Shown here: positions 9,780 to 18,618 of the stretch, one piece after another
How the letters are laid out: each line of letters starts with the position of its first letter
How positions within the stretch are numbered: position 1 is the first letter of the stretch
NCBI RefSeq assembly: GCF_024746835.1
Contig: NZ_CP080531.1
Span: forward strand, 992,001-1,056,000
Origin: Mesorhizobium sp. AR02
GTDB taxonomy: Bacteria > Pseudomonadota > Alphaproteobacteria > Rhizobiales > Rhizobiaceae
Direction of reading: 5' to 3'
Length of the DNA: 64,000 nt
Notes under the pieces: model-generated
The model's database searches: none
What the model was told of the DNA's origin: nothing
What the model saw: only the letters and a program-made list of their open reading frames with translations
Made by a program: the position numbers and the translations under genes

Positions 9780-11855
9780 CTAAAATTGCGAGCAGAGCCG
9801 GTAGGCCTCATAGATCGACGAGTAGATGTCCCTGCTGGCAACTGCGTCTCCAATGCGGTGCAAGACGAACGATCCGGCAGCTTGGGGACCATTGTCCCCC
9901 TTCGTTTCCGTTCCCGTCATGAGTGCTATGTCGGTGACGCCGTTATTGGCTGAGCGCGCCCGCAATTCCTGGTAGGTGTCCTCCATGGGCACCGTGCCGC
10001 GCTCGACGATGAGTTGGGCTGCCATCATTTCCGTTTCCGCACCGGTGAGTTCATGCCGGAACGTGGCGGCGATCCCATTGCCCTGGCGCGCTGCCTTGAC
10101 CAAGCGCAAATCGCTGACGACCCGGATGCCGCGTTCCGAGGCGCGTTTGCGAAAACTCGCCCTGTCCGGATAGGGCGTCTCGATCGCCAGCGTGTCGTCC
10201 GCTATGGCCAGGCTGACCACGCGCCCCGGACGGGCAAGATGCAAAGCGCAGGAAACTGCGGCCTGGCGACCGGTCTCGTCGTAGATCAGCACATCGTCCT
10301 TCGCCGGCACGACCCCGGTCAGGACGTCCCAGACGCTGTCGCAATGTTCGACGCCCTCCAGCCGTTCCATATCGGGAATGCCACCGGTTGCGACGATGAC
10401 CGCGTCCGGTTTTGCGGCAAGGACGATTTCTGCGTCCGCGTAGGTGTTGAGACGGACGTCCACGCCCAGGCGAGCGAGCTCGCCGGTACGCCAGTCGACT
10501 ATGCCGATGAGATCCTTGCGATCGGACGCCGAGGCCGCGACGAGCACCTGCCCACCAAGCTGCGCCCCGGCTTCGAGCAGGCTCACTCTGTGGCCGCGCT
10601 CGGCGGCGACCCTTGCCGCTTCCATTCCGCCCGGACCACCGCCGACCACGACCACCCGTTTCGGTGTTTCAGCCCGCACGATGGTATGGCTGATGATCGT
10701 TTCATGGCCGCTGGCCGGGTTGTGAATGCACTGCACCTTCTTGTACAGGCAGTAGGACGCGCCGACACACGGGCGAATGCGTTCTTCTTCTCCGCGCATC
10801 ACCTTGTTGACGATATGGGGGTCGGCAATATGCGCCCGGGTCATGCCGACCAGGTCGACAAGGTTCTCGCGGATGGCATGCCGCGCCGTGGCTACGTCCC
10901 GGATGGCTGCGGCGTGGATGACGGGCAGCCTGGTTTCCCGTTTGAACTGCCCGACCAGCGGCAGAAACGGCGCGCTGGCGCTGAACATGCCGGGCATGTT
11001 CTGCTCGGCCAAGGACAGGTCGGTGTCCATGCGGCCAAAGATGCAATTGAAGAAATCGACATGGCCTTCCCGCTCGAACAGCCTGGCGAAGGCAAGGCAT
11101 TCCTCGAAATCCGACCCGTCGTCGACCGCCTCGTCGATCACCAACCGGATGCCGACAGCGAAGTCGTCGCCCACCGCACGGCGTACCGCCTCGTGAACCA
11201 TCAGGCCGAAGCGTGCGCGGTTTTCCAGCGAGCCGCCGAAGCCATCCGTGCGTCTGTTGGTTCTGAGCGAGAGGAATTGCCCGATCAGATGGCCGCCGGT
11301 GACGGTCTCGACGCCATCCAGACCGCCGTCCAGGCAGCGCCTGGCGGCACTGGCGTAATCCTTGATGATGCGATCGATGTCCGCGGCATCCATCTCCTTC
11401 GGAAAATTCCGGTTTCGCGTCTCGCGAACGCGTGACGGCGCCACAGGCGGCAGCCAATTCCCGGCATAGGCAGTAGCGCGCCGGCCAAGATGCGAGACCT
11501 GGCACATGACGGCGGCGCCGTGGCGATGGATTCGCTGCGACAGCGACTGGAGATGGGGGACGATACGGTTGGTCGAAAGGTCCAGCTGACCGCCGCCCCA
11601 ACTGGAGTCGGGCGAGGTCATGGCCGAGCCGCCCGCCATGGTCATCGCCAGGCCGCCGCGCGCTTTCTCCTCGTGGTAGCGCTGGTAGCGCTCGAGCGGC
11701 AGGCCGCCATCGTCCAGCATCGAGGCATGACTGGTGCTGACAACACGGTTGCGCAGCGTCAGACCCTTGAGCCGAAATGGCTGAAGCAGAGGATCGCTGG
11801 ATGTGCTGCCCGCCTGAGATGCCGCTATCTTCACGTCCTGCTCCACCCCATTCAT
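9780..11855 (-). CDS. NADH:flavin oxidoreductase / N-methyl amino acid demethylase-like (old yellow enzyme plus FAD domain)
   Basis: 691 residues. The N-terminal half is an FMN TIM barrel of the OYE family (GLTLRNRVVSTSH, then GGLDGVETVTGGHLIGQFLS). Next is a cysteine cluster C363-x5-C369-x6-C376, and then a pyridine-nucleotide domain starting VVVVGGGPGGMEAARVA. This architecture is shared by 2,4-dienoyl-CoA reductase, trimethylamine dehydrogenase and the rhizobial demethylases of N-methylated amino acids. The classical C-x2-C-x3-C iron-sulfur motif is altered, with Ala where the second Cys is expected. The flanking DAO, Lrp and hydantoinase genes favour an N-methyl amino acid substrate, which is an inference. 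It is divergent from a LysR gene. Confidence 0.82.
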   Translation of the reverse strand: MNGVEQDVKIAASQAGSTSSDPLLQPFRLKGLTLRNRVVSTSHASMLDDGGLPLERYQRYHEEKARGGLAMTMAGGSAMTSPDSSWGGGQLDLSTNRIVPHLQSLSQRIHRHGAAVMCQVSHLGRRATAYAGNWLPPVAPSRVRETRNRNFPKEMDAADIDRIIKDYASAARRCLDGGLDGVETVTGGHLIGQFLSLRTNRRTDGFGGSLENRARFGLMVHEAVRRAVGDDFAVGIRLVIDEAVDDGSDFEECLAFARLFEREGHVDFFNCIFGRMDTDLSLAEQNMPGMFSASAPFLPLVGQFKRETRLPVIHAAAIRDVATARHAIRENLVDLVGMTRAHIADPHIVNKVMRGEEERIRPCVGASYCLYKKVQCIHNPASGHETIISHTIVRAETPKRVVVVGGGPGGMEAARVAAERGHRVSLLEAGAQLGGQVLVAASASDRKDLIGIVDWRTGELARLGVDVRLNTYADAEIVLAAKPDAVIVATGGIPDMERLEGVEHCDSVWDVLTGVVPAKDDVLIYDETGRQAAVSCALHLARPGRVVSLAIADDTLAIETPYPDRASFRKRASERGIRVVSDLRLVKAARQGNGIAATFRHELTGAETEMMAAQLIVERGTVPMEDTYQELRARSANNGVTDIALMTGTETKGDNGPQAAGSFVLHRIGDAVASRDIYSSIYEAYRLCSQF

Positions 11856-11927
11856 GGAGCTTATAGTTCGTCATTTGCGGGGCTGGAGAAAGCTTGAAAA
11901 TTGTTGGGGCGGCTATACGCTGGGCGT

Positions 11928-12869
11928 ATGGCTGGTTTTGCAAAACTCGTTCCCTCCGCGCGCGGACTGCTTGTGTTCGAAGCTGCTGTCCGGTCGGGCA
12001 GTTTCACCGCCGCCGCGCGCGAATTCAACGTCACGCAACCATCGATCAGCCGCAGCATTGCCCAGCTCGAGGCCGATTTTGGCGTCGCTCTGTTCACGCG
12101 GGGTCCAACTGGGTTGGCGCCGACTGCAGAAGCGCGTGCCCTCTATTCGGCCGTGCGGGAGGGATTTGACGGCATCGCGGAGGTGATCCGGAGAATCAAG
12201 CAGAACAGCGCTGCAAAGCCGGTGGTGACCCTTTCCCTTTCGAGTTCTCTGGCAACGTATTGGTTCGTCCCGAGGCTGGGGGCTTTCAACACGAGGTTTC
12301 CTGATGTCGACCTGAGGTTCGAACTGATCGCGGGCGTGCTGCGGGGACCTGCCGAAAATGTCGACCTTGCCACGAGAATCCTGGCCGATGACGACACCCA
12401 CTATCACCACTGGGCATTCTCGCCTGAGATCATCGTTCCGGTGTGCAGCCCATCCTATTTGTCGGCCCACGGTCGGTTGATCCATGCCGGAACCGGGGAA
12501 GGCCATGCCCTGCTTCACCTGACCGACGCCAAGGAGCAGTGGCTGGACGCCTGGGGCAGTGTGGCGGACCGCAAGACCAGCAGGGCAAAGTGGCTCGAAT
12601 TCTCGGACTACGCGGTCGTGCTTCAGGCCGCGATGAACGGGGAAGGCGTGGCGCTCGGCTGGCTCAGCAACGTTTCAAGGGCATTGCTTCAGGGAACGCT
12701 TGTCCCGGCCTCGGACAGGCAGATCAAGACGGGCCGTATCCATCAGTTGATTGCGCCGCGCTCACGGCCGGTACGGCCTGTCGTCTCCGATATCCGCGCC
12801 TGGATGATTGCCGAGATGCAAGCCGAATTGAAGGCACTGCACCCGATCTTGCGGCCGGACATCCTGTAG
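11928..12869 (+). CDS. LysR family transcriptional regulator (GcvA-like)
   Basis: 313 residues from the ATG at 11928. A standard N-terminal winged helix starts SARGLLVFEAAVRSGSFTAAAREFNVTQPSISRSIAQLE, followed by an effector-binding domain. It is divergent from the old-yellow-enzyme gene with 72 bp between start codons, the typical position for a LysR regulator of that gene. A longer reading from 11901 would place the N-terminus in the shared promoter and is less likely. The effector is unknown. Confidence 0.9.
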   Translation: MAGFAKLVPSARGLLVFEAAVRSGSFTAAAREFNVTQPSISRSIAQLEADFGVALFTRGPTGLAPTAEARALYSAVREGFDGIAEVIRRIKQNSAAKPVVTLSLSSSLATYWFVPRLGAFNTRFPDVDLRFELIAGVLRGPAENVDLATRILADDDTHYHHWAFSPEIIVPVCSPSYLSAHGRLIHAGTGEGHALLHLTDAKEQWLDAWGSVADRKTSRAKWLEFSDYAVVLQAAMNGEGVALGWLSNVSRALLQGTLVPASDRQIKTGRIHQLIAPRSRPVRPVVSDIRAWMIAEMQAELKALHPILRPDIL

Positions 12870-12896
12870 CGCGGCGCACGGCGCGGCCATCGCTGA

Positions 12897-13373
12897 CTAC
12901 CTCGGAAACAGGCTGGGCAGCGGCATGTGCGCCTTGACGATCGGTGACTTCAGCACCACGAAGCTGAAATACTTGTCGATGCCGATATCCATGTCGGTCA
13001 GCCGCTCCATGATGGTCTGGTACTCGGCTATGCCGGCGGTCACGAATTTCATCAAATAGTCGTAGCCGCCCGACACGAGGTGGCATTCGATGACCTGGTC
13101 AATCTTCTCCACGACGGCGAGAAAGCGGGCGAAGTCCACCTGACGATGGTTCTTCAAGGTGATCTCGGTGAACACGGTCAGCGTCTGGCCGAGCTTGCCG
13201 ATGTTGACCTGTGCGGAATAGCCTTCGATGTAGCCCTCCGACTGAAGCTTCTTGACCCGCATCAGGCACGGGCTTGGCGACAGATGCACCAGTTCGGCCA
13301 GTTCCACATTGGTGATGCGGCCGTTCTTCTGCAATTCGTGAAGAATTTTGATATCGATCCGATCCAGTTTCAT
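12897..13373 (-). CDS. Lrp/AsnC family transcriptional regulator (copy 2)
   Basis: 158 residues from the ATG at 13373; an upstream in-frame extension exists but adds non-family sequence. Domain layout is identical to copy 1 at 9294-9770, with the same N-terminal 11 residues and the same last 30. Differences cluster in residues 45-65 and 85-120, around the ligand-sensing domain, which suggests the copies sense different ligands or have diverged to regulate different targets. It is divergent from the DAO gene at 13597 with 223 bp between starts, so that gene is its likely target. Confidence 0.92.
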   Translation of the reverse strand: MKLDRIDIKILHELQKNGRITNVELAELVHLSPSPCLMRVKKLQSEGYIEGYSAQVNIGKLGQTLTVFTEITLKNHRQVDFARFLAVVEKIDQVIECHLVSGGYDYLMKFVTAGIAEYQTIMERLTDMDIGIDKYFSFVVLKSPIVKAHMPLPSLFPR

Positions 13374-13596
13374 GGCCGTCTCCGCAGAACCTATGCCGCA
13401 GCACAAAATGCTGCCGTACCAACAGCTATCGACACTACCACAGCCGGTTGGCCTGTCCATCCAAGCGGACAGCGCTTTGGAACGCAGCGGCTCCCGATTT
13501 CGACCGAGCTTACGGAATAAAATTCTGCTTCGGCCGCAACTGCGGCAGCGGCTGCCTGCGCAACACGGTAGATTGGCGCTCCAAGGCAGAGAGACC

Positions 13597-14922
13597 ATGC
13601 GCGCACCGCTGCAGCAAATCGAGACATCTGGCGAACTGCCACAGTCGGCGGACGCGGTGGTGATCGGCGGCGGCATCGTCGGTGTCTTCGCGGCCTACTA
13701 CCTTGCGCGGCGCGGCATGAAGGTCGCGCTTGTCGAAAAGGGACGCATCGGCGCCGAGCAGTCCTCGAGGAACTGGGGATGGTGCCGTCAACAGAACCGC
13801 GACGCGCGCGAACTACCGATGGCGACCCGCAGCCTCGATCTGTGGCACCGCTTTGCGATGGAAACCGGTGAAGACACCGGCTTTCGTCGCTGCGGCCTGC
13901 TCTATCTCAGCAATGACGATGCGGAATTGGTCGGCTGGGTGCGCTGGCGTGATTTTGCCAGAACGGCCGGCGTCACCACCCACATGCTTGACAGCGCCGA
14001 GGCCAGCGAGCGGGGCCGTGCCACGGGCCGGACCTGGAAGGGCGGTGTCTTCTCGCCGACCGACGGCACCGCCGATCCATCGCGGGCCGCACCCTCGGTC
14101 GCCCGGGCCATCCTCAAGCTCGGGAGCACCGTGCACCAGAATTGCGCCGCGCGCGGCATCGAGACCGAGGGCGGACGCCTGAGCGGCGTGGTCACCGAAA
14201 GCGGTACGATCCAGACCAAGGTAGCGGTGCTGGCCGGCGGCGCCTGGGCATCCTCCTTTTGCCGGCAGTTCGGTTTCCGCTTTCCGCAGGCGTCGATCCG
14301 CTCCTCCATCCTGTCCGTCTCGCCCGGCGCGGAGGGTCTGCCGGATGCGCTGCACACGGCAGGGATTTCGGTCACGCGTCGCGGCGACGGCGGCTACACG
14401 CTCGCCATAAGCGGACGCGGCCGCGTGGACGTGACACCGCAGCAGCTGCGCTTCTCCTCGCAGTTCCTGCCCATGTTCCTGAAGCGGTGGCGAAGCCTCG
14501 CACCCGGCGGGCTGCAGGGCGTGCGCTCGGGCCACGAAACGCTCCGGCGCTGGCGGCTCGACCAGCCGACGCCGATGGAGCGGATGCGCATTCTCGATCC
14601 GGTCCCGGACCAGGCGACCATCCGCTTGACCCATGCCAGGGCGCTCGCACTTCTGCCCGACCTTCGAAAGACCAGGATCAGCGCGGCCTGGGCCGGCTAC
14701 ATCGACAGCACGCCGGACGGCGTGCCTGCCATCGGCGAGATCAATACCATTCCTGGTTTCTTCCTGGCTGCCGGGTTTTCGGGACATGGCTTCGGCATCG
14801 GACCCGGCGCCGGGCATCTCGTCGCCGACCTGATGACGGGGTCGCAACCGATCGTCGATCCGCAATCCTATGATCCCCGGCGCTTCGACACTTCGGCCTG
14901 GGGGAAGGTTGCCGATTTCTAG
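13597..14922 (+). CDS. FAD-dependent oxidoreductase, DAO family (D-amino acid dehydrogenase / HcnC-like)
   Basis: 441 residues from the ATG at 13597. An FAD-binding Rossmann motif G24-G-G-I-V-G29 is followed by ALVEKGRIGAEQSSRNWGWCRQQNRD, a pattern seen in sarcosine oxidase and HcnC or OoxB-type subunits. The C-terminus has the second FAD contact GFSGHGFGIGPGAGHLVADL. It probably oxidises an amino or N-methyl amino acid. It converges with the HcnB-like and HcnA-like genes at 14966-16632 (43 bp gap), and the three proteins would make up a heterotrimeric dehydrogenase of the HcnABC/opine oxidase type. The opposing strands are unusual for such a complex. Confidence 0.87.
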   Translation: MRAPLQQIETSGELPQSADAVVIGGGIVGVFAAYYLARRGMKVALVEKGRIGAEQSSRNWGWCRQQNRDARELPMATRSLDLWHRFAMETGEDTGFRRCGLLYLSNDDAELVGWVRWRDFARTAGVTTHMLDSAEASERGRATGRTWKGGVFSPTDGTADPSRAAPSVARAILKLGSTVHQNCAARGIETEGGRLSGVVTESGTIQTKVAVLAGGAWASSFCRQFGFRFPQASIRSSILSVSPGAEGLPDALHTAGISVTRRGDGGYTLAISGRGRVDVTPQQLRFSSQFLPMFLKRWRSLAPGGLQGVRSGHETLRRWRLDQPTPMERMRILDPVPDQATIRLTHARALALLPDLRKTRISAAWAGYIDSTPDGVPAIGEINTIPGFFLAAGFSGHGFGIGPGAGHLVADLMTGSQPIVDPQSYDPRRFDTSAWGKVADF

Positions 14923-14965
14923 ACTGGGACGGGATCCTCATCCATGCGCTGTCGCCGGAATTGCA

Positions 14966-16333
14966 TCAGCCTTCCCGGAGAAAGGCGCCGATAGGCGCAG
15001 GCCGTACAGGCGCCTGCCCGCGAAACCGGCCAATGGCGTCCGGCGTGCAGCCGGCCTGCGCCGCTGCGAGTTCGACGGCAGCCAACTGGCAATAGCGTCC
15101 CTGACAACGCCCCATACCGACGCGTGAGAGCGACTTCAACCGGTTGGCCTCGCCGCCGCCGAAATCCACACTCTGGCGTACCTCTCCGGCAGTCACGTTC
15201 TCGCAGCGGCAGACGATCGCGTCGTCGGGGAGCGCCCGCACCGTCTCGGCAGGCCAGGGAAAAGCGCAAGCCAGGCCGCGCGCAAAGCGCTCGAGCCGTG
15301 CAAGTTTGCGCAGATCGGCCGCGGTGGAGGGCGCCGGAAATCCAAGATCGGCAAGGCACGCCGCCGCCGCCAGGCGCCCCGCGATCTCCGCGCCATCTGC
15401 TCCCAGAAGGCGAACTCCATCGCCCGCAAGATAGACTCCGTTGCCGGCGCGGCCCATCTCATCGGTCTTTGGCAGCCATTGCCGCCACTGGTCGTCATAA
15501 ATGAAGGCACATCCCGCCAGGTCTGCCAGATGCGTCTCGGCCCGCAGGTGCCAGCCCATGCCTATCGTGTCGCAAGGCGTGAAGTGCTGCCTTCCGCCGG
15601 CGTCGCGCCAGCGCATCGCTATGACACCCTTGCCGTCGGTCTCGATCTGCTCGAGCGTCACGCCCGCATGGTAGCGGCCTCCGAGCTTCGCCCGCAGGGC
15701 CACACCGCGCAGCGCGACCAACGGCCGGGCGGCAAGGTCCGAGAGCCCCCGCATCTGCTGGTGCCAGGAAGAGGTATCCAACACCGCCGCCACATCCGCT
15801 CCAGCCTTGACGAGCTGGGCGCCGACCAGCGTCAGCAAAGGCCCCGATCCGATCAGCACGATCCGCTGCCCCAGCGCTACGCCCTGCGCCTTGAGCGCGA
15901 TATGCGCCGCGCCAAGGCTGTAGACGCCGGCGCTCTGCCAGCCCGGGACCGGAGCGACACGGTCGGATGCGCCGGTGGCAAGGATCAGGCGGTCAAAGCT
16001 GACTAGCTGCACCCCGCCTTCCCCCAGTACGTGCAGCCGCCCCTCCTGCACAGCGATGACCGAACTGCATGCGTGATGGGTGAGTCGCCCCTCTGCGGCT
16101 AGCCGGTCGAAGAGTGCATGCAGCGTGCGTGCCTTCGCCGCCTCCGACCCGTAGAGCTGCTCCGGCGTGCGGACGAACCCGTCAGGCGGGCGACGATAGA
16201 TCTGGCCGCCGGCGCGATTGCCTTCGTCGATCACAACCGGATGGAGCCCCACATCGACCAGCGTCGTCGCCGCCCTTATGCCGGCGGGGCCGGCGCCCAC
16301 GATCATAACCCGCGGCGGCAAGGTCTCGCTCAC
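14966..16333 (-). CDS. FAD/NAD(P)-binding oxidoreductase with C-terminal BFD-like [2Fe-2S] domain (HcnB/OoxA-like)
   Basis: 455 residues if the GTG at 16333 is the start, which overlaps the stop of the upstream small Fe-S gene by 4 bp. The N-terminus has a dinucleotide fold (VMIVGAGPAGIRAA). The C-terminus carries four cysteines, C375, C377, C410 and C415, the BFD-like [2Fe-2S] pattern of NirB, HcnB and opine oxidase A. The protein would relay electrons from a DAO-type partner. Together with the small ferredoxin-like subunit (16330-16632) it forms the electron-transfer part of such a complex. It may belong to the hyuA-hyuB transcript. Confidence 0.85.
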   Translation of the reverse strand: MSETLPPRVMIVGAGPAGIRAATTLVDVGLHPVVIDEGNRAGGQIYRRPPDGFVRTPEQLYGSEAAKARTLHALFDRLAAEGRLTHHACSSVIAVQEGRLHVLGEGGVQLVSFDRLILATGASDRVAPVPGWQSAGVYSLGAAHIALKAQGVALGQRIVLIGSGPLLTLVGAQLVKAGADVAAVLDTSSWHQQMRGLSDLAARPLVALRGVALRAKLGGRYHAGVTLEQIETDGKGVIAMRWRDAGGRQHFTPCDTIGMGWHLRAETHLADLAGCAFIYDDQWRQWLPKTDEMGRAGNGVYLAGDGVRLLGADGAEIAGRLAAAACLADLGFPAPSTAADLRKLARLERFARGLACAFPWPAETVRALPDDAIVCRCENVTAGEVRQSVDFGGGEANRLKSLSRVGMGRCQGRYCQLAAVELAAAQAGCTPDAIGRFRGQAPVRPAPIGAFLREG

Positions 16334-16632
16334 GGCCAGTTCTCCGGCGGCGCAGTGCGCAACCGCATGCCTTCGGCGATCAGGGTTGTGCATGCGCGCA
16401 GGCGCGGCCCCTCCTCCTGCCACACCCAGCAATCCTGGCAGGCTCCCATCAGGCAGAACCCGGCGCGCGGCTCGGATCCAAACTCGGAGGTCCGCAGGGC
16501 GTATCCCGACGCCAGCATGGCGGTCAGCACGGTGTCGCCCGCTAATGCGCTGCGCATCTGCCCGTCGAGAAAGAAATGCAGCTGCGCCCGCCCTAACTCA
16601 GCCAGCCGGACGATGCGGCCGGCGGTGATCAT
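16330..16632 (-). CDS. (2Fe-2S)-binding protein, HcnA/SoxA N-domain-like
   Basis: 100 residues. A plant-type ferredoxin-like domain with cysteines C60-x4-C65-x2-C68-x12-C81 in FCLMGACQDCWV, as in the small subunit of HcnABC, opine oxidases and the N-terminal part of heterotetrameric sarcosine oxidase alpha. It overlaps hyuB upstream and the HcnB-like gene downstream by 4 bp each, so these genes are translated together. The role is electron transfer for the amino acid dehydrogenase. Confidence 0.87.
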   Translation of the reverse strand: MITAGRIVRLAELGRAQLHFFLDGQMRSALAGDTVLTAMLASGYALRTSEFGSEPRAGFCLMGACQDCWVWQEEGPRLRACTTLIAEGMRLRTAPPENWP

Positions 16633-18614
16633 TCCGCGGCCTCCCGCACCGGACCCGGACGAGGCAGTTCGGGGAACCGTTCGCAGACCGCATCGAAAGC
16701 CTGCTGGACGCCCTCCGGTCCCGAGCGCCCCTTCATGCGGCGGAAGATCTCCGTCTTGGTGAAGAACCGCCAGTGGATCGGCAAGTCCCCCAGTATGGCA
16801 GTGAGCCGGTCATAGGCGGCCGGTGTCCACTGCGCTTCGTAGCCGTCGCGCTCCGGACCGAAATGGAAATGGCCGGCGGCCGGCTCGTGATGCGCGCGCC
16901 GCCTTTCCGTCGCCTGCTCATCGACCTCGCCTTCGCGAATGACGACGCCATAGTCGCGTTCGGCCGCGGCCGGCGAGACATAGCCGCGCCGCACATCCTG
17001 CGCGACCCGCCATGGCTCGCGCTGACGTGGGTCGCCGCGCCCGCCGCCTCCGGCGGAGCGGATCTCGAGCACGTCGCCGGGCTGCAGCACAGTGGTGTCA
17101 ATGTTGCCCAGCCGCCGCTCGTGCTCGGTCCCCGGGTTGACGACCATGTCCGACAGGCCGGCCGCCTTGCCGCCGAGCACGCCCCAGGGACGGAAGAAGC
17201 TGCGGTCACGGTTGCGCGCCGTGATCCTGGAATCGGGGGCAAAGACGCGGAAGGCCATCTCGGTCGCCAGGCCGCCGCGCCAACGCCCCGCCCCGCCGCT
17301 GTCCTTGGCAAGCCCGTATTTCAGGAATTCAACCGGGGTCTCGGTCTCGGTGATCTCGATTGGCGTGTTCTTGAGATAGGCGGCATCCGCGCCTGAGCCG
17401 TTGGTCCCATCGCGATGCGGCATCGCGCCGCCGCCGCCGACCACGGGATTCACCGCCGTGATGACGGTCCGGCTGGTGCGCTCGTCCGTGGTCATGACAT
17501 TGACGATGCAGTTGTTGCCGGCCGGAGCTGCTGGCAGGCGCTCCGGCACCGCTTGCGAGAAGGCGCCGAAGATGACCGACCGCAGCCGGGCGCAGGTGAG
17601 CGAGCGCATGCCGACGGCGGCGGGGTGGACCGGATTGAGCACGGAACCCTGGGGCGTGATGCAGGTGAACGGCCGGGTAAGGCCGGTGTTGAGCAGGATC
17701 TTCGGGTTCAGCGTGTAGAGCACGTAGTAGACACCCACCAGCAGCATGGTGTGTCGCGGGTCGCCGCCTGAAGGCACGTTGAGCGAGGAACCGAGCTGCG
17801 GATCGGAGCCGGTGAAGTCGAGCACCGCCTCGTCGCCCTTGATCGTCAGCATCAGCTTCAGCCGGCACGGATTGGCTTCGACCGAATCCTCATCGGCATA
17901 GTCGCAGAATTCCCATGTGCCGTCGGGCATGGAGCGCAGCACGTCGCGCGCCTGCGCTTCCGCCTGGTCGAGAAGCGCGGCAACGCCTTCGATGAAGCCG
18001 GCCTTGCCGAACTTCCTCACCATTGCCTGGATCTTGCGCTCGCCGGTGTTGAGTGCGCCGACCAGTGCCTTGATGTCGCCGATGTTGAGGTCGGGCTTGC
18101 GCACATTCGTGCTCATGATCCGCAGGATCGCCTCGTCGAAGACGCCTTCCCGCACCAGCTTCATCGGAGGAAAGCGGATGCCTTCCTGGTGGATTTCAGT
18201 CAGCGCCCGGCTGAGCGAAGCCGGCACAGCGCCACCCATATCGGTGTTGTGGATGTGCCCTCCGGTCCAGGCGACGATCTCGTCGTCGACGAAAACCGGC
18301 TTCCACAGATGCGTGTCGGGTGCGTGCGTGGCGACGTGACCGGAATAGGGATCGTTGGTAAAGGCAACGTCGCCCGGCCGGTAGTCGTCGACCATCGCGA
18401 TCGCACGGTGATAGGAAAGCCCGGGATACCAGGTGGCGCCGAGTTCCATCGGCACGGCGAAGGTCGCTCCCGATCGATCCATCAGCATCACCGTAAAATC
18501 CTGCGTCTCCTTGACGAAGGCCGAGTGCGCGGTGCGGTGCAGCGTATGGGCCATGTTCTCGGCGGCCGCGCGGGCATGGTTGGCCAGAACCTGCAGGTTT
18601 GTGCGATCAAACAT
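16629..18614 (-). CDS. hyuB: Hydantoinase B / 5-oxoprolinase family protein
   Basis: 661 residues, full length for the HyuB family. It starts with FDRTNLQVLANHARAAAENMAHTLHRTAHSAFVKE and contains the family blocks DVAFTNDPYSGHVATHAPD and GGHIHNTDMGG. HyuA and HyuB together hydrolyse five-membered cyclic imides or amides (hydantoin, N-methylhydantoin, 5-oxoproline), usually with ATP. The start lies 4 bp after the hyuA stop. Being coupled to a two-subunit Fe-S/FAD dehydrogenase suggests that the amino acid released by ring opening is then oxidised, which is an inference. Confidence 0.92.
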   Translation of the reverse strand: MFDRTNLQVLANHARAAAENMAHTLHRTAHSAFVKETQDFTVMLMDRSGATFAVPMELGATWYPGLSYHRAIAMVDDYRPGDVAFTNDPYSGHVATHAPDTHLWKPVFVDDEIVAWTGGHIHNTDMGGAVPASLSRALTEIHQEGIRFPPMKLVREGVFDEAILRIMSTNVRKPDLNIGDIKALVGALNTGERKIQAMVRKFGKAGFIEGVAALLDQAEAQARDVLRSMPDGTWEFCDYADEDSVEANPCRLKLMLTIKGDEAVLDFTGSDPQLGSSLNVPSGGDPRHTMLLVGVYYVLYTLNPKILLNTGLTRPFTCITPQGSVLNPVHPAAVGMRSLTCARLRSVIFGAFSQAVPERLPAAPAGNNCIVNVMTTDERTSRTVITAVNPVVGGGGAMPHRDGTNGSGADAAYLKNTPIEITETETPVEFLKYGLAKDSGGAGRWRGGLATEMAFRVFAPDSRITARNRDRSFFRPWGVLGGKAAGLSDMVVNPGTEHERRLGNIDTTVLQPGDVLEIRSAGGGGRGDPRQREPWRVAQDVRRGYVSPAAAERDYGVVIREGEVDEQATERRRAHHEPAAGHFHFGPERDGYEAQWTPAAYDRLTAILGDLPIHWRFFTKTEIFRRMKGRSGPEGVQQAFDAVCERFPELPRPGPVREAAE

Positions 18615-18618
18615 GGCG

